A stretch of DNA of 64,000 nt from Bacillus testis (GTDB taxonomy: Bacteria > Bacillota > Bacilli > Bacillales > DSM-1321), in assembly GCF_001243895.1 (NCBI RefSeq), contig NZ_LN851186.1, positions 1,123,353 through 1,187,352 on the forward strand, read 5' to 3'. The notes beneath the pieces are model-generated. The model saw nothing but the letters and a program-made list of their open reading frames with translations. It searched no databases and was not told where the DNA came from. Of the stretch, positions 7,933 to 16,319 are shown in pieces; position 1 is the first letter of the stretch, and each line of letters starts with the position of its first letter. The position numbers and the translations under genes were made by a program.

Positions 7933-9783
7933 ATGTGTGGAATCACTGGTTGGATCGATTTTTCACGTCATATGGCAGATGAAGAAGCGGTTGTAGCAGC
8001 TATGGGAGATACACTGCAGTTGCGCGGGCCTGATGAAAGTGCTGTCTGGAGTGATCGGCATGCTTGTTTTGCCCATAAGAGACTGACGGTGGTCGATCCT
8101 GAAGGCGGCAAACAGCCAATGACTATTGAACATGAAACAGGGACATATACACTTTGTTATAACGGTGAGCTGTACAATACCGAAGATGTGCGGAAATACT
8201 TGTTATTAAAAGGATATTCGTTTAAAGGTCATTCTGACACTGAAGTTCTGCTAACTTCTTATATAGAATGGAAAGAAAATGTCGTTGAACGGATAAATGG
8301 CATCTTTGCATTTGCTGTTTGGGACCACCAGCGGGAAGAACTTTTCATGGCGCGCGACAGACTTGGCGTTAAACCCCTTTTTTATAAGGAACAAGGCAAA
8401 GGAATGTTATTTGCTTCTGAGATCAAAGCGATCCTTGCACATCCGGAAATATCTGCCGAGTTGGATCGGGAAGGGCTATGCGAGTTGTTCGGATTGGGTC
8501 CCTCCCATTCTCCGGGATCTGGTGTCTTTAGAGGAATCAACGAACTGCGCCCGGCCCATGCAATGCGCCTTTCCCGCACAGGGATGAAAATATGGCGATA
8601 TTGGGATGTAAAAAGTGGTGAGCATACAGATAGCTTAGAGCAAACAACGGAAAAGGTGCGGTATCTGGTCGAAGATGCCATCGTCCGCCAGCTTGTGTCA
8701 GATGTCCCTTTATGTACATTCTTGTCAGGAGGGATTGATTCCAGCGTGATCACTGCCATAGCTTCACGCCATTATAAAAAAGAGAATCTTCCTGCCCTCC
8801 ATACGTATTCAATTGATTACCAGGACAATGAATTATACTTTCAAGACAATCATTTTCAACCCAGTAATGACGCACCGTGGATAGAGATGGTATCTAAAGC
8901 GCATGATACGGAGCACCATCGTTGTGTCATCTCACAGGAAATGCTGGTAGAGGGGCTTGAACAGGCAATGGCCGCCAAGGACTTGCCGGGCATGGCGGAT
9001 ATTGATTCATCGCTGTTATGGTTTTGTGAACGTGTAAAAGAGCGCTTTACAGTTAGTTTGTCTGGCGAGTGTGCAGACGAGATATTTGGCGGATACCCAT
9101 GGTTTCATGACCCTTCAACAAAAAGTGAAGGGTTTCCTTGGATCCGTTCAACCTCGGAGAGATCCTTATTTCTAAAGGATCAATGGCGTGAGAGATTGAA
9201 GGTTGAAGAGTATGTAGCGGAAAAATATAGGCAAACCATGAAGGAGACGCCGCTATTGACAGGCGAAAATGCCGAGGAATCACGCAGGCGGCAGTTATTT
9301 TACAGTAATTTGCACTATTTCATGATCAATTTGCTCGAGCGTAAAGACAGAATGAGCATGGCGGCTTCTTTAGAAGTAAGGGTGCCGTTTGCCGATCATA
9401 CTCTCGTTGAATATGTTTGGAATATTCCCTGGGAGATGAAAATGACGGGAAATTGTGAAAAAGGAATATTGCGAAAAGCGATGGAAGGCATTTTGCCCGA
9501 AGAGATCCTGTACCGAAAGAAAAGCCCGTACCCCAAAACCCATCATCCGATTTACCGCGATAAAGTAACTAGTCTTCTTCAGGACCGTGTCTCCAAAAAA
9601 AGCAGCGTTTTGCATGAATTCTTCAAAAAAGAACAGCTTCAGCAATTGATCGAATCAAAGGGATCCTCATTTCAGGTACCGTGGTACGGCCAATTAATGT
9701 CAGGACCGCAACTGCTGGCTCACTTGGCACAGTTGGATATGTGGTTTGAACGCTACAATGTGAATGTAATCGAGGCTATCTAA
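7933..9783 (+). CDS. asnO: Glutamine-hydrolysing asparagine synthetase AsnO
   Basis: 616 residues. It makes asparagine from aspartate, ATP and glutamine. The N-terminal Ntn glutaminase domain starts MCGITGW, with Cys2 the nucleophile exposed after Met removal. It continues with LRGPDES, CYNGELYN and GHSDTEVLL. The C-terminal synthetase domain has the PP-loop SGGIDSS, then SGECADEIFGGYPWF and LEVRVPFADH. The start must be the ATG at 7933 because Cys2 has to be N-terminal; 13 codons of open frame upstream are not coding. In B. subtilis this paralogue is expressed during sporulation; I see nothing that shows its regulation here. It converges on the MATE gene. Confidence 0.95.
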   Translation: MCGITGWIDFSRHMADEEAVVAAMGDTLQLRGPDESAVWSDRHACFAHKRLTVVDPEGGKQPMTIEHETGTYTLCYNGELYNTEDVRKYLLLKGYSFKGHSDTEVLLTSYIEWKENVVERINGIFAFAVWDHQREELFMARDRLGVKPLFYKEQGKGMLFASEIKAILAHPEISAELDREGLCELFGLGPSHSPGSGVFRGINELRPAHAMRLSRTGMKIWRYWDVKSGEHTDSLEQTTEKVRYLVEDAIVRQLVSDVPLCTFLSGGIDSSVITAIASRHYKKENLPALHTYSIDYQDNELYFQDNHFQPSNDAPWIEMVSKAHDTEHHRCVISQEMLVEGLEQAMAAKDLPGMADIDSSLLWFCERVKERFTVSLSGECADEIFGGYPWFHDPSTKSEGFPWIRSTSERSLFLKDQWRERLKVEEYVAEKYRQTMKETPLLTGENAEESRRRQLFYSNLHYFMINLLERKDRMSMAASLEVRVPFADHTLVEYVWNIPWEMKMTGNCEKGILRKAMEGILPEEILYRKKSPYPKTHHPIYRDKVTSLLQDRVSKKSSVLHEFFKKEQLQQLIESKGSSFQVPWYGQLMSGPQLLAHLAQLDMWFERYNVNVIEAI

Positions 9784-9819
9784 AGGATGGCTCGATCATA
9801 AAAATCTAATAGCTTTGTG

Positions 9820-9854
9820 AAAAAAGAACCCCGTACAACAATGGTACGGGGTTC
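9820..9854 (-). terminator. Terminator of the MATE gene, between convergent genes
   Basis: GAACCCCGTAC and GTACGGGGTTC form an 11-bp stem with a 7-base loop. Read on the minus strand it is followed by a run of T, so it best serves the MATE gene. It may also stop asnO transcripts. Confidence 0.85.
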
Positions 9855-9856
9855 TA

Positions 9857-11221
9857 TCAGGATGCTTTGTTCTCTGCGAATTCTTCACTGGAGGTAAAGC
9901 CTTTTTTCATCCAAGCCCTTGATTTCCAACGATGAAGCATCAATAATCCACGAAGCCATTCATCAACAATGAAAGCAATCCATACACCGAATAATCCCCA
10001 GGCAAGTTTGATACCAAGGATATATGACAGGGTGACGCTGACGCCCCACATGGAGAGAATGCCTACTATAACAGGGTATCTGACATCACCGGTGGCGCGT
10101 AATGAGTTAATAATGACGATATTAAACGCCCTGCCCGGTTCCAGAATAATTGTCAACCAGATCAATAAGCTTCCGGCTATTAGGATATTTTGATTGTCTG
10201 TAAAAATGGACAGCAACGGTTTGCTGAAAATAGAGAATGTGAGAGCGCAAAGGAAAGAAATTAAGATTGCCATGCGCAAGCTTTTTAAACAGCGTGCATA
10301 AGCTTCTTCATATTTTCTGGCTCCGATTTGGTGTCCGACCATAATTTGCGTGCCCTGGGAAATGGCAATAGCAAATAGATAAATGAACATCATCAGGTTG
10401 GTTGTATATACTCTTGTTGTAAGGGCTTCAGTGCCCATCATTGTAATGAAGTAAGTAATCATCATTTGCGAACCATTATATGATAATTGCTCGCCTGCTG
10501 AAGGAATCCCAATCGCCAGCAGGTTTTTTAAATGCTGATACGGCATTCGGAATACGCCCAGAAAGTCAAGTTTATTCGGCACCCTCTTGACCAAAAGGAT
10601 GAGAATGGCAATAAGGCCGAGCACCCTGCTGATGCTGGTAGAGATGGCTACACCTTTCACACCCAACACCGGTATGCCGAAAGGACCAAAGATAAACAAA
10701 TAATTGCCGATAATATTTAGGGCATTCATGGCAATCGTTACATACATGGCGTCCTTGGTAAAGCCATAGCTTCGAAGAATGGCGCCTGCAGTCATAATCA
10801 CAGCTTGTATGAAGGCCAGACCACCGACAATACTAAGATATGAATGCGCTTCTTCCATCAATTCAGCCGGCAAATCCATGAGATGAAGCAAGGTTTTGCT
10901 TGAGAAAAAGACAGTGATGCTCAAAATCAGGCCAAATGCAAAATTGGCGGCCAAGGATATGACGGATACTTCTGCAGCTGCCAGTGGATTTTTAGCCCCG
11001 AGATTTTGGGCGACCAATATGGCTGTACCTGTTGCGATAAATCCGAACATAACAATGACCAATGCAAGAATCTGATTGGAGACGCCAACAGCGGCCACTG
11101 AATTATCTGAGTAGAGGCTCAACATTAATGTATCCGCATTTCCCATAAGCATATGAAGGAAAAGCTCTACGAACAAGGGCCATGTCAGGGCAAACAAAGT
11201 TAATTGTTTAGGATTTTTCAT
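9857..11221 (-). CDS. yisQ: MATE family multidrug/cation antiporter, YisQ-like
   Basis: 454 residues with about 12 membrane helices. It starts with the family pattern LTWPLFVELFLHMLMGNADT and has MVGHQIGARKYEEA in the second half, the equivalent of GQNLGA-type loops (AQNLGAKNP in the first half). MATE exporters use a proton or sodium gradient to expel organic cations. Substrate unknown. It lies near asnO, as yisQ does in B. subtilis. A GGAG sits about 14 bases before the ATG, a long spacing, but the protein start fits the family. Confidence 0.88.
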   Translation of the reverse strand: MKNPKQLTLFALTWPLFVELFLHMLMGNADTLMLSLYSDNSVAAVGVSNQILALVIVMFGFIATGTAILVAQNLGAKNPLAAAEVSVISLAANFAFGLILSITVFFSSKTLLHLMDLPAELMEEAHSYLSIVGGLAFIQAVIMTAGAILRSYGFTKDAMYVTIAMNALNIIGNYLFIFGPFGIPVLGVKGVAISTSISRVLGLIAILILLVKRVPNKLDFLGVFRMPYQHLKNLLAIGIPSAGEQLSYNGSQMMITYFITMMGTEALTTRVYTTNLMMFIYLFAIAISQGTQIMVGHQIGARKYEEAYARCLKSLRMAILISFLCALTFSIFSKPLLSIFTDNQNILIAGSLLIWLTIILEPGRAFNIVIINSLRATGDVRYPVIVGILSMWGVSVTLSYILGIKLAWGLFGVWIAFIVDEWLRGLLMLHRWKSRAWMKKGFTSSEEFAENKAS

Positions 11222-11289
11222 ACTATTTATGCGATCTCCTTATTTGGTAATATAAACTTTGATTTTGTGATTTTTATCCTGTTAATATT

Positions 11290-11403
11290 CCCGCTTCATA
11301 TGGAAAGCGATGATGTGCAAGCGGGAGATCATGCACCCATAAGAATGATGGTTGGTTCAACCAACGTTTGCTAAGGGGGTGGAAAATCCCCGCCAATTAA
11401 TCA
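11290..11403 (+). repeat. Dispersed element, nearly full copy G
   Basis: Stem 1 is CCCGCTT (11290-11296) with AAGCGGG (11319-11325), followed by AGATCATGCACCCATAAGAAT (core, diverged), GGTTGGTTCAACC and a GGGG/CCCC hairpin ending CGCCAATTAATC. Stem 1 of copy C is CCCACTT/AAGTGGG: an A:T pair there is a G:C pair here, a compensatory change. Confidence 0.7.
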
Positions 11404-11486
11404 CACACATCTCTTCATGTTAATATGCCAAGATTGGCTTTTCAATGTGTAACTTTTGTCAATCGTATTGCTCGGACAAAAAGATA

Positions 11487-11514
11487 TTGAAAAAAAGAGG
11501 AAAGCTAGTATAAT
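11487..11514 (+). promoter_or_regulatory. Sigma-A promoter of the alpha-glucan locus
   Basis: TTGAAA (11487-11492), 16-base spacer, TATAAT (11509-11514). It is the best promoter in the 510-base gap before the amylase homologue and leaves a leader of about 210 bases. Confidence 0.65.
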
Positions 11515-11523
11515 GATGTAAAA

Positions 11524-11537
11524 TGCAACCGTTTTCA
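11524..11537 (+). promoter_or_regulatory. Catabolite-responsive (cre) site, CcpA
   Basis: TGCAACCGTTTTCA matches the cre consensus TGWNANCGNTNWCA at all but the third base. It begins 10 bases after the -10 box, a position where CcpA would block transcription in the presence of glucose. It fits an alpha-glucan locus. Confidence 0.55.
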
Positions 11538-11590
11538 CATTGAATCATCGGTTTGTTGCAACAGATATATTTTATCATTGAATTATGTTG

Positions 11591-11604
11591 TGCAATCGTT
11601 TGCT
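11591..11604 (+). promoter_or_regulatory. LacI-family type operator (MalR-like)
   Basis: TGCAATCGTTTGCT contains the symmetrical pattern GCAA-N-CG-N-TTGC seen in operators of LacI-family sugar repressors. It lies in the leader, about 75 bases after the likely start of transcription. No LacI-type gene is in the window, so a regulator would have to be encoded elsewhere, or CcpA may bind here too. Confidence 0.45.
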
Positions 11605-11731
11605 TTATTACACGCTCCTCGCTTCCATCTATCCCCTTTTAGAACAATATATTGATTTACTGTTTGACGCTTCCAGTTGAAAACGATACTCTTAAAAGCG
11701 TAGACAACAAGCGATAGGGGGAGCTAATAAG

Positions 11732-13261
11732 GTGAACAAAAAGGTAATGATTCTGCTACTTATACTCTTTCTTTTTATGGGTGGCATGCCAGTGCATGCT
11801 TTGGAAAAGAAAGATCGAATTTGGGAGGATGAGAGCGTTTACCGCATAGTGATTGACCGATTTAATGATGCAAATTTAGAAAATAATAAGAATGTGGATG
11901 TAACAAAACAAGGGAAGTTTAATGGGGGAGATTTTGCAGGGATACAGAAGAAGTTGGATTACATAAAAGATATGGGATTTACAGTCATTTCCCTTTCACC
12001 CATTTTTGAAACGGAGAAGGATCGTTTTAATGACTACAGTATAGAAGATTTCTATAAAACAGAACAACATTATGGTAGTTTGCAGGAATTCAAGCAACTA
12101 GTGAAAGAGGCTCATAAAAAGAAATTAAAAGTAATGATTGAGATGCCGACACTTTCGGTTGGAAGGAACCATCCTTGGACGAAGGATCCAGGCAAAGCAG
12201 ATTGGTTTGTGAAGGACCCAAAAGCGATTGGTGAAGATGGAAGCCTGGTGCAAGCCAGTTGGATCGATGGATTGCCGCGGCTGAATCAAGAAAAACCAGA
12301 GGTGCATTCATATCTTGTTAATGTGGCCAAGTGGTGGATCAAGAAATCGGATATTGATGGATTCTATATTCCTTTTGTGGAAGAAGTACCAGCTTCTTTA
12401 TGGAAAGACTTCAATCAAGAAATGAAGAAAACGAAAAAAAATATGTATGTTGTTGGGATGGATGCCAGCGGAGATATGGCAAAAGCAGCTTCCTATCAAC
12501 AAGCGGGCTTTGACGGCATGATAAATGTTTCATCTGTAAACGCTATCAGAAAAGCATTTGCTTCAAGTGATAACCGTTTAAAGTCTCCTCTCCAAGAAGT
12601 CCAAGTTGCCCAGAAATTATTCAAACAGCCTAGATTGAATGAAAATCTCATTGATGAGCTATTTACTACCCGGTTTACCCAAGATATCGTGCAATCTAAA
12701 AGAAATCCGGCAACAGCATGGAACCTGGCTTTAACGTACCTATACACGATTCCGGGCATACCTTCTATACTGTATGGCTCAGAAATTGCTGTGAATGGCG
12801 GCCGATATCCGGATAACGCACAGTTTATGGGATTCAAAGCGGATAAAGAAATTATTGACCATTTAACGAAGATTGGAAAACTAAGACAGGAATTGCCTGC
12901 CTTAACAAGAGGTACATTTTCTGTCCTTTATAATCAAGACGGCTTGGCCGTTTATAAAAGATCATATAAAAACGAAGTGATCGTGGTTGTAGTCAATAAT
13001 TCCTCGAAAACAAAAAGAGTGACATTGACAAGCGAACAATTGGCGAAAAAGAAAGAACTTAGGGGTCTGTTGGCAGGGGATTTGGCCAGGGAGAAGAATG
13101 GCAAGTACCATATTGTCATCGAACGTGAGAAATCAGAAGTTTACGCACTGACAGACAAGACAGGCATTAATATGGGATTTATCGGTGCCATTATTGCTGT
13201 CTGGGTCGCATTTGCCATCTTTATCTTTTTCGTGATGAAGCGTTCTAAACGAAATCAGTAA
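11732..13261 (+). CDS. Membrane-anchored GH13 alpha-amylase homologue lacking catalytic residues
   Basis: 509 residues: signal peptide (1-~23, ending VHA), a GH13 (beta/alpha)8 domain, a C-terminal beta domain and one membrane helix (~480-502) with a basic tail, so it is probably held outside the membrane. Overall similarity to secreted Bacillus alpha-amylases is clear (ESVYRIVIDRFND, GGDFAGIQKKLDYIKDMGFT, LALTYLYTIPGIP, YGSEIA). The active-site motifs are not: the usual DGxRxD reads DGFYIP (nucleophile Asp replaced by Pro214), GEVW reads GMDA (acid/base Glu replaced by Met243), and NHD reads ELF (309-311). The DxxxNH motif is also lost. It should not hydrolyse glucan; binding or sensing is possible. 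Frame and RBS (AGGGGGAG) are intact, so it is not a decaying gene. Confidence 0.85.
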   Translation: MNKKVMILLLILFLFMGGMPVHALEKKDRIWEDESVYRIVIDRFNDANLENNKNVDVTKQGKFNGGDFAGIQKKLDYIKDMGFTVISLSPIFETEKDRFNDYSIEDFYKTEQHYGSLQEFKQLVKEAHKKKLKVMIEMPTLSVGRNHPWTKDPGKADWFVKDPKAIGEDGSLVQASWIDGLPRLNQEKPEVHSYLVNVAKWWIKKSDIDGFYIPFVEEVPASLWKDFNQEMKKTKKNMYVVGMDASGDMAKAASYQQAGFDGMINVSSVNAIRKAFASSDNRLKSPLQEVQVAQKLFKQPRLNENLIDELFTTRFTQDIVQSKRNPATAWNLALTYLYTIPGIPSILYGSEIAVNGGRYPDNAQFMGFKADKEIIDHLTKIGKLRQELPALTRGTFSVLYNQDGLAVYKRSYKNEVIVVVVNNSSKTKRVTLTSEQLAKKKELRGLLAGDLAREKNGKYHIVIEREKSEVYALTDKTGINMGFIGAIIAVWVAFAIFIFFVMKRSKRNQ

Positions 13262-13269
13262 CGGTTGTG

Positions 13270-13292
13270 ATAGATAGGCGCTATCTATTTTT
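13270..13292 (+). terminator. Hairpin with T run after the amylase homologue
   Basis: ATAGATAG-GCG-CTATCTAT followed by TTTT. The stem is short (8 bp, AT-rich), so it may attenuate rather than stop read-through into malL, 110 bases further on. Confidence 0.55.
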
Positions 13293-13404
13293 GATTTGTT
13301 TCTGCTTCCGTTGATGGCTGGTCAAATGTAGAGCAAAGACTTCAGTATATCCGGTAAAGAAGCCTTTTTCGCAACAAACAAAAGGACAACGGAGGAATCA
13401 GGAA

Positions 13405-15066
13405 ATGGAAAGAAAATGGTGGAAAGAAGCCGTATGCTATCAAATATATCCAAGAAGTTTCAAGGACAGTAATGGCGATGGCATTGGTGATTTGAATGGC
13501 ATTTTGTCTAAGCTCGATTATCTTAAGGAGCTTGGGATCGATGTTCTATGGATTTGCCCTTTCTATTCTTCGCCAAACGCCGACAATGGATATGACATCA
13601 GTGATTATCAAAATATCATGCTTGAATTCGGCACGATGGAAGATTTTGACCGATTACTCGAGGAATGCCATCAACGAGAGATGAAAGTGATTCTTGACCT
13701 GGTGATCAATCATACAAGCGATGAGCATCCATGGTTTATTGAATCCCGATCTTCACGGGAATCGGAAAAACGGGACTGGTATATTTGGAGAGATGGGAAA
13801 AATGGACGGGAACCGAATAATTGGGAAAGTATCTTCTCTGGTTCAGCTTGGGAATGGGATCGGGAGACGAAAGCGTACTATATGCACCTATTCGCTGCAA
13901 AGCAGCCGGATCTGAATTGGGAAAACAAAGATGTCAGACAAGCCATCTATGAAATGATACGTTGGTGGCTGGATAAAGGAATAGACGGTTTTCGTGTGGA
14001 TGCAATCAGCCATATTAAAAAGCGGCCAGGCCTTCCGGATATGCCAAATCCTGCTCATTTGGAATATGTTCCCGCTTTTGATATGCATACCAATCAGGAA
14101 GGCATCCATGAATTCCTTCAGGAAATGAAGAAGGAAACATTTGACCGTTATGATATCATGACGGTTGGCGAAGCGAATGGAGTCAGGATTGATCAAGCAA
14201 ATGAGTGGGTCGGGGAAGAACAGGGCGCATTCAATATGATTTTCCAGTTTGAACATCTTGATCTATGGAGAAAAGAAGCTGCCAAAAATGTAGATGTCGT
14301 CGCCTTGAAAAAGACCTTGTCCAAGTGGCAAAAAGGGCTCGAAGGCGTAGGTTGGAACGCGTTATTCTTTGAAAATCATGATCAGCCCCGGAGTGTTTCG
14401 GTGTGGGGAAATGACGGGGAATATTGGAGTGAAAGCAGTAAAATGCTTGCTGCCTGCTATTTCTTTATGCAGGGAACACCATTCATCTATCAAGGCCAGG
14501 AGATTGGAATGACGAATGTACGATTCGAGAATATCAATGATTATGACGATATCGGCATGAAAAACTTATATGCCTTGGAAACAGCTAAAGGAAGAGAACC
14601 GCTTGAAATCATGGAGATCATTTGGCAAAGCGGGCGCGATAATTCCCGCACCCCTATGCAATGGAACAGTCAGCCGAATGCAGGTTTCACTTCAGGTACA
14701 CCATGGATGAAAGTGAATCCAAATTATAAAAAGATCAATGTAGAAGCACAAAAAGCAGACGAGCATTCAATTTATCATTTCTATAAAAAAATGATCCAGC
14801 TGCGTAAAAAATACGATATTTTTATTTATGGCAGTTATGAATTATTAGCGGAAGATCATCCATCCATGTTTGTATATAAGCGGGCATTAGATGGTGAAAC
14901 AGCTTATATCCTTTGCAATTTCAGCGACGAGGAAACGGTTTATAATATAGAAGATATGAAAGAGCCTGGCGTGGAACTTGTTCTTCATAACATGGCCGGC
15001 GGAGCTGCAAGGATTGATCATCATTTTGCGCCTTATGAAGCCCGTGTCTATCTGGAGAAAAAATAA
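13405..15066 (+). CDS. malL: GH13 alpha-glucosidase / oligo-1,6-glucosidase (MalL family)
   Basis: 553 residues, no signal peptide: a cytoplasmic exo-glucosidase that releases glucose from short alpha-glucans. Catalytic residues are all present: nucleophile D199 (GFRVDAISH), acid/base E256 (TVGEANGV) and D326 (ENHDQPR), plus DLVINHTS. The residue after the nucleophile is Ala200. In this family Val there goes with isomaltose (alpha-1,6) preference, and smaller residues with alpha-1,4 substrates, so maltose-type substrates are likely. RBS GGAGGAATC lies before the ATG. It follows the inactive amylase homologue on the same strand and probably shares its CcpA/LacI-type control. Confidence 0.92.
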   Translation: MERKWWKEAVCYQIYPRSFKDSNGDGIGDLNGILSKLDYLKELGIDVLWICPFYSSPNADNGYDISDYQNIMLEFGTMEDFDRLLEECHQREMKVILDLVINHTSDEHPWFIESRSSRESEKRDWYIWRDGKNGREPNNWESIFSGSAWEWDRETKAYYMHLFAAKQPDLNWENKDVRQAIYEMIRWWLDKGIDGFRVDAISHIKKRPGLPDMPNPAHLEYVPAFDMHTNQEGIHEFLQEMKKETFDRYDIMTVGEANGVRIDQANEWVGEEQGAFNMIFQFEHLDLWRKEAAKNVDVVALKKTLSKWQKGLEGVGWNALFFENHDQPRSVSVWGNDGEYWSESSKMLAACYFFMQGTPFIYQGQEIGMTNVRFENINDYDDIGMKNLYALETAKGREPLEIMEIIWQSGRDNSRTPMQWNSQPNAGFTSGTPWMKVNPNYKKINVEAQKADEHSIYHFYKKMIQLRKKYDIFIYGSYELLAEDHPSMFVYKRALDGETAYILCNFSDEETVYNIEDMKEPGVELVLHNMAGGAARIDHHFAPYEARVYLEKK

Positions 15067-15090
15067 AATAGAATCATATAAGTTACAATT

Positions 15091-15147
15091 CATACCAAAA
15101 GAGCAAGGATATTTTAATTGTCTAATTTCCTTGTTCTTTTTTAGTAT
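15091..15147 (+). terminator. Terminator after malL
   Basis: CATACCAAAAGAGCAAGGA pairs with TCCTTGTTCTTTTTTAGTATG around an AT-rich loop of about 17 bases and holds a six-T run. Confidence 0.75.
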
Positions 15148-15191
15148 GAAAGGATAATATGTTGATCACGCTTCTGGCAGAAAGATGATAA

Positions 15192-15235
15192 AAGCCCCAT
15201 AAAAAGCAGATATCTACATTGCCTTTTATGGGGCT
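15192..15235 (-). terminator. Terminator after the SDR gene
   Basis: AAGCCCCATAAAA pairs with TTTTATGGGGCTT, about 13 bp. On the minus strand it lies 30 bases after the SDR stop codon. With the malL terminator it separates two convergent units. Confidence 0.75.
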
Positions 15236-15265
15236 TGCTTTCATTTAGTATTCAGTTGCTTGCCT

Positions 15266-16126
15266 TTAACCGTTGACGACTTGTCCGCCGTTAACATGCA
15301 GAATTTGTCCGCTGACATAGGAAGAATCGTCGCTTGCCAAATAGACATAAGTAGCGCCTAATTCGGAAGGTTGTCCTCTTCGTCCGATTGGTGTATTGCC
15401 GCCATGTTGTTTCACCTGTTCAGCAGGGAATGTGGACGGAATAAGCGGAGTCCAGATAGGGCCCGGCGCAACGCCGTTGACGCGGATTCCTTTTCCGGCA
15501 ATACTGTTTGATAGGGCTCTTGTGAAAGCCACAATCGCACCTTTTGTTGCTGAGTAATCGATTAATTCTGGATGGCCTTCATAGGCAGTGACGGATGTAG
15601 TATTGATGATAGTGGCTCCTTCTTTCATATGAGGAAGGGCTGCTTTGGCCATATAAAAATACCCGAAGAAATTGGTGCGGAATGTTTTTTCCATTTGTTC
15701 GGATGTGATATCCAGAAAGTTCTTTTGGACATGCTGTTCGCCGGCGTTATTCACTAAGATATCTAGTTTGCCGAATGTTTTAATAGTTTCATCGACAGAT
15801 TTTTGGCAGAAAGACTCATCACCGACATCGCCGGCTAGGCATTCGCAGCGAACACCTTCTTGTTCCACTAGTTTCTTCGTTTCTTGTGCATCCTGATCTT
15901 CATCAAGATAAGTAAAGAAAATATCTGCACCTTCTTTCGCGAAGTAAACGGCTGCAGTACGGCCGATTCCGCTGTCTCCTCCTGTGATGAGGGCTGTCTT
16001 TCCTTTTAATTTGTCACTGCCTTTATAATTGGGGCGGACAACTTCGGGTAGTGGATCCATTTCTGATTGGATCCCTGGTTGGCGGTTTTGCTGTAAAGTG
16101 TTTGGTATTGGATTTTTTGTGCTCAT
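15266..16126 (-). CDS. Short-chain dehydrogenase/reductase, YhdF-like
   Basis: 286 residues. After a 40-residue Pro-rich leader typical of the YhdF/general-stress SDR group come the NAD(P) motif TGGDSGIGR, LVNNAGEQH, catalytic Ser (NTTSV) and the YSATK pair (Tyr and Lys), then PGPIWTPL and a C-terminal SGQILHVNGG. Length agrees with YhdF (~289). These enzymes oxidise or reduce alcohol/carbonyl groups with NAD(P)(H); substrate unknown, often annotated glucose 1-dehydrogenase without proof. The RBS AAAGGAG is 13 or so bases before the ATG, longer than usual. Confidence 0.88.
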   Translation of the reverse strand: MSTKNPIPNTLQQNRQPGIQSEMDPLPEVVRPNYKGSDKLKGKTALITGGDSGIGRTAAVYFAKEGADIFFTYLDEDQDAQETKKLVEQEGVRCECLAGDVGDESFCQKSVDETIKTFGKLDILVNNAGEQHVQKNFLDITSEQMEKTFRTNFFGYFYMAKAALPHMKEGATIINTTSVTAYEGHPELIDYSATKGAIVAFTRALSNSIAGKGIRVNGVAPGPIWTPLIPSTFPAEQVKQHGGNTPIGRRGQPSELGATYVYLASDDSSYVSGQILHVNGGQVVNG

Positions 16127-16288
16127 AATACGTATACATCTCCTTTATTTCTTTTCAGTATTTAGCGCAACTTTATCCACATTTACAATAAGCAACTTCG
16201 CTGATGCTTATTGCTATGACACTTTAGGTTTACCTTTCATTTCCTGTTGTTAAACATACAAAAAATGGTTAAGGGGAATCCAAGCATG

Positions 16289-16313
16289 AAAAAAGAGCGC
16301 CACAGGGGCGCTC
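16289..16313 (-). terminator. Terminator after yitS
   Basis: GAGCGCC-loop-GGCGCTC; on the minus strand it is followed directly by TTTTTT. Confidence 0.85.
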
Positions 16314-16319
16314 CCATCA

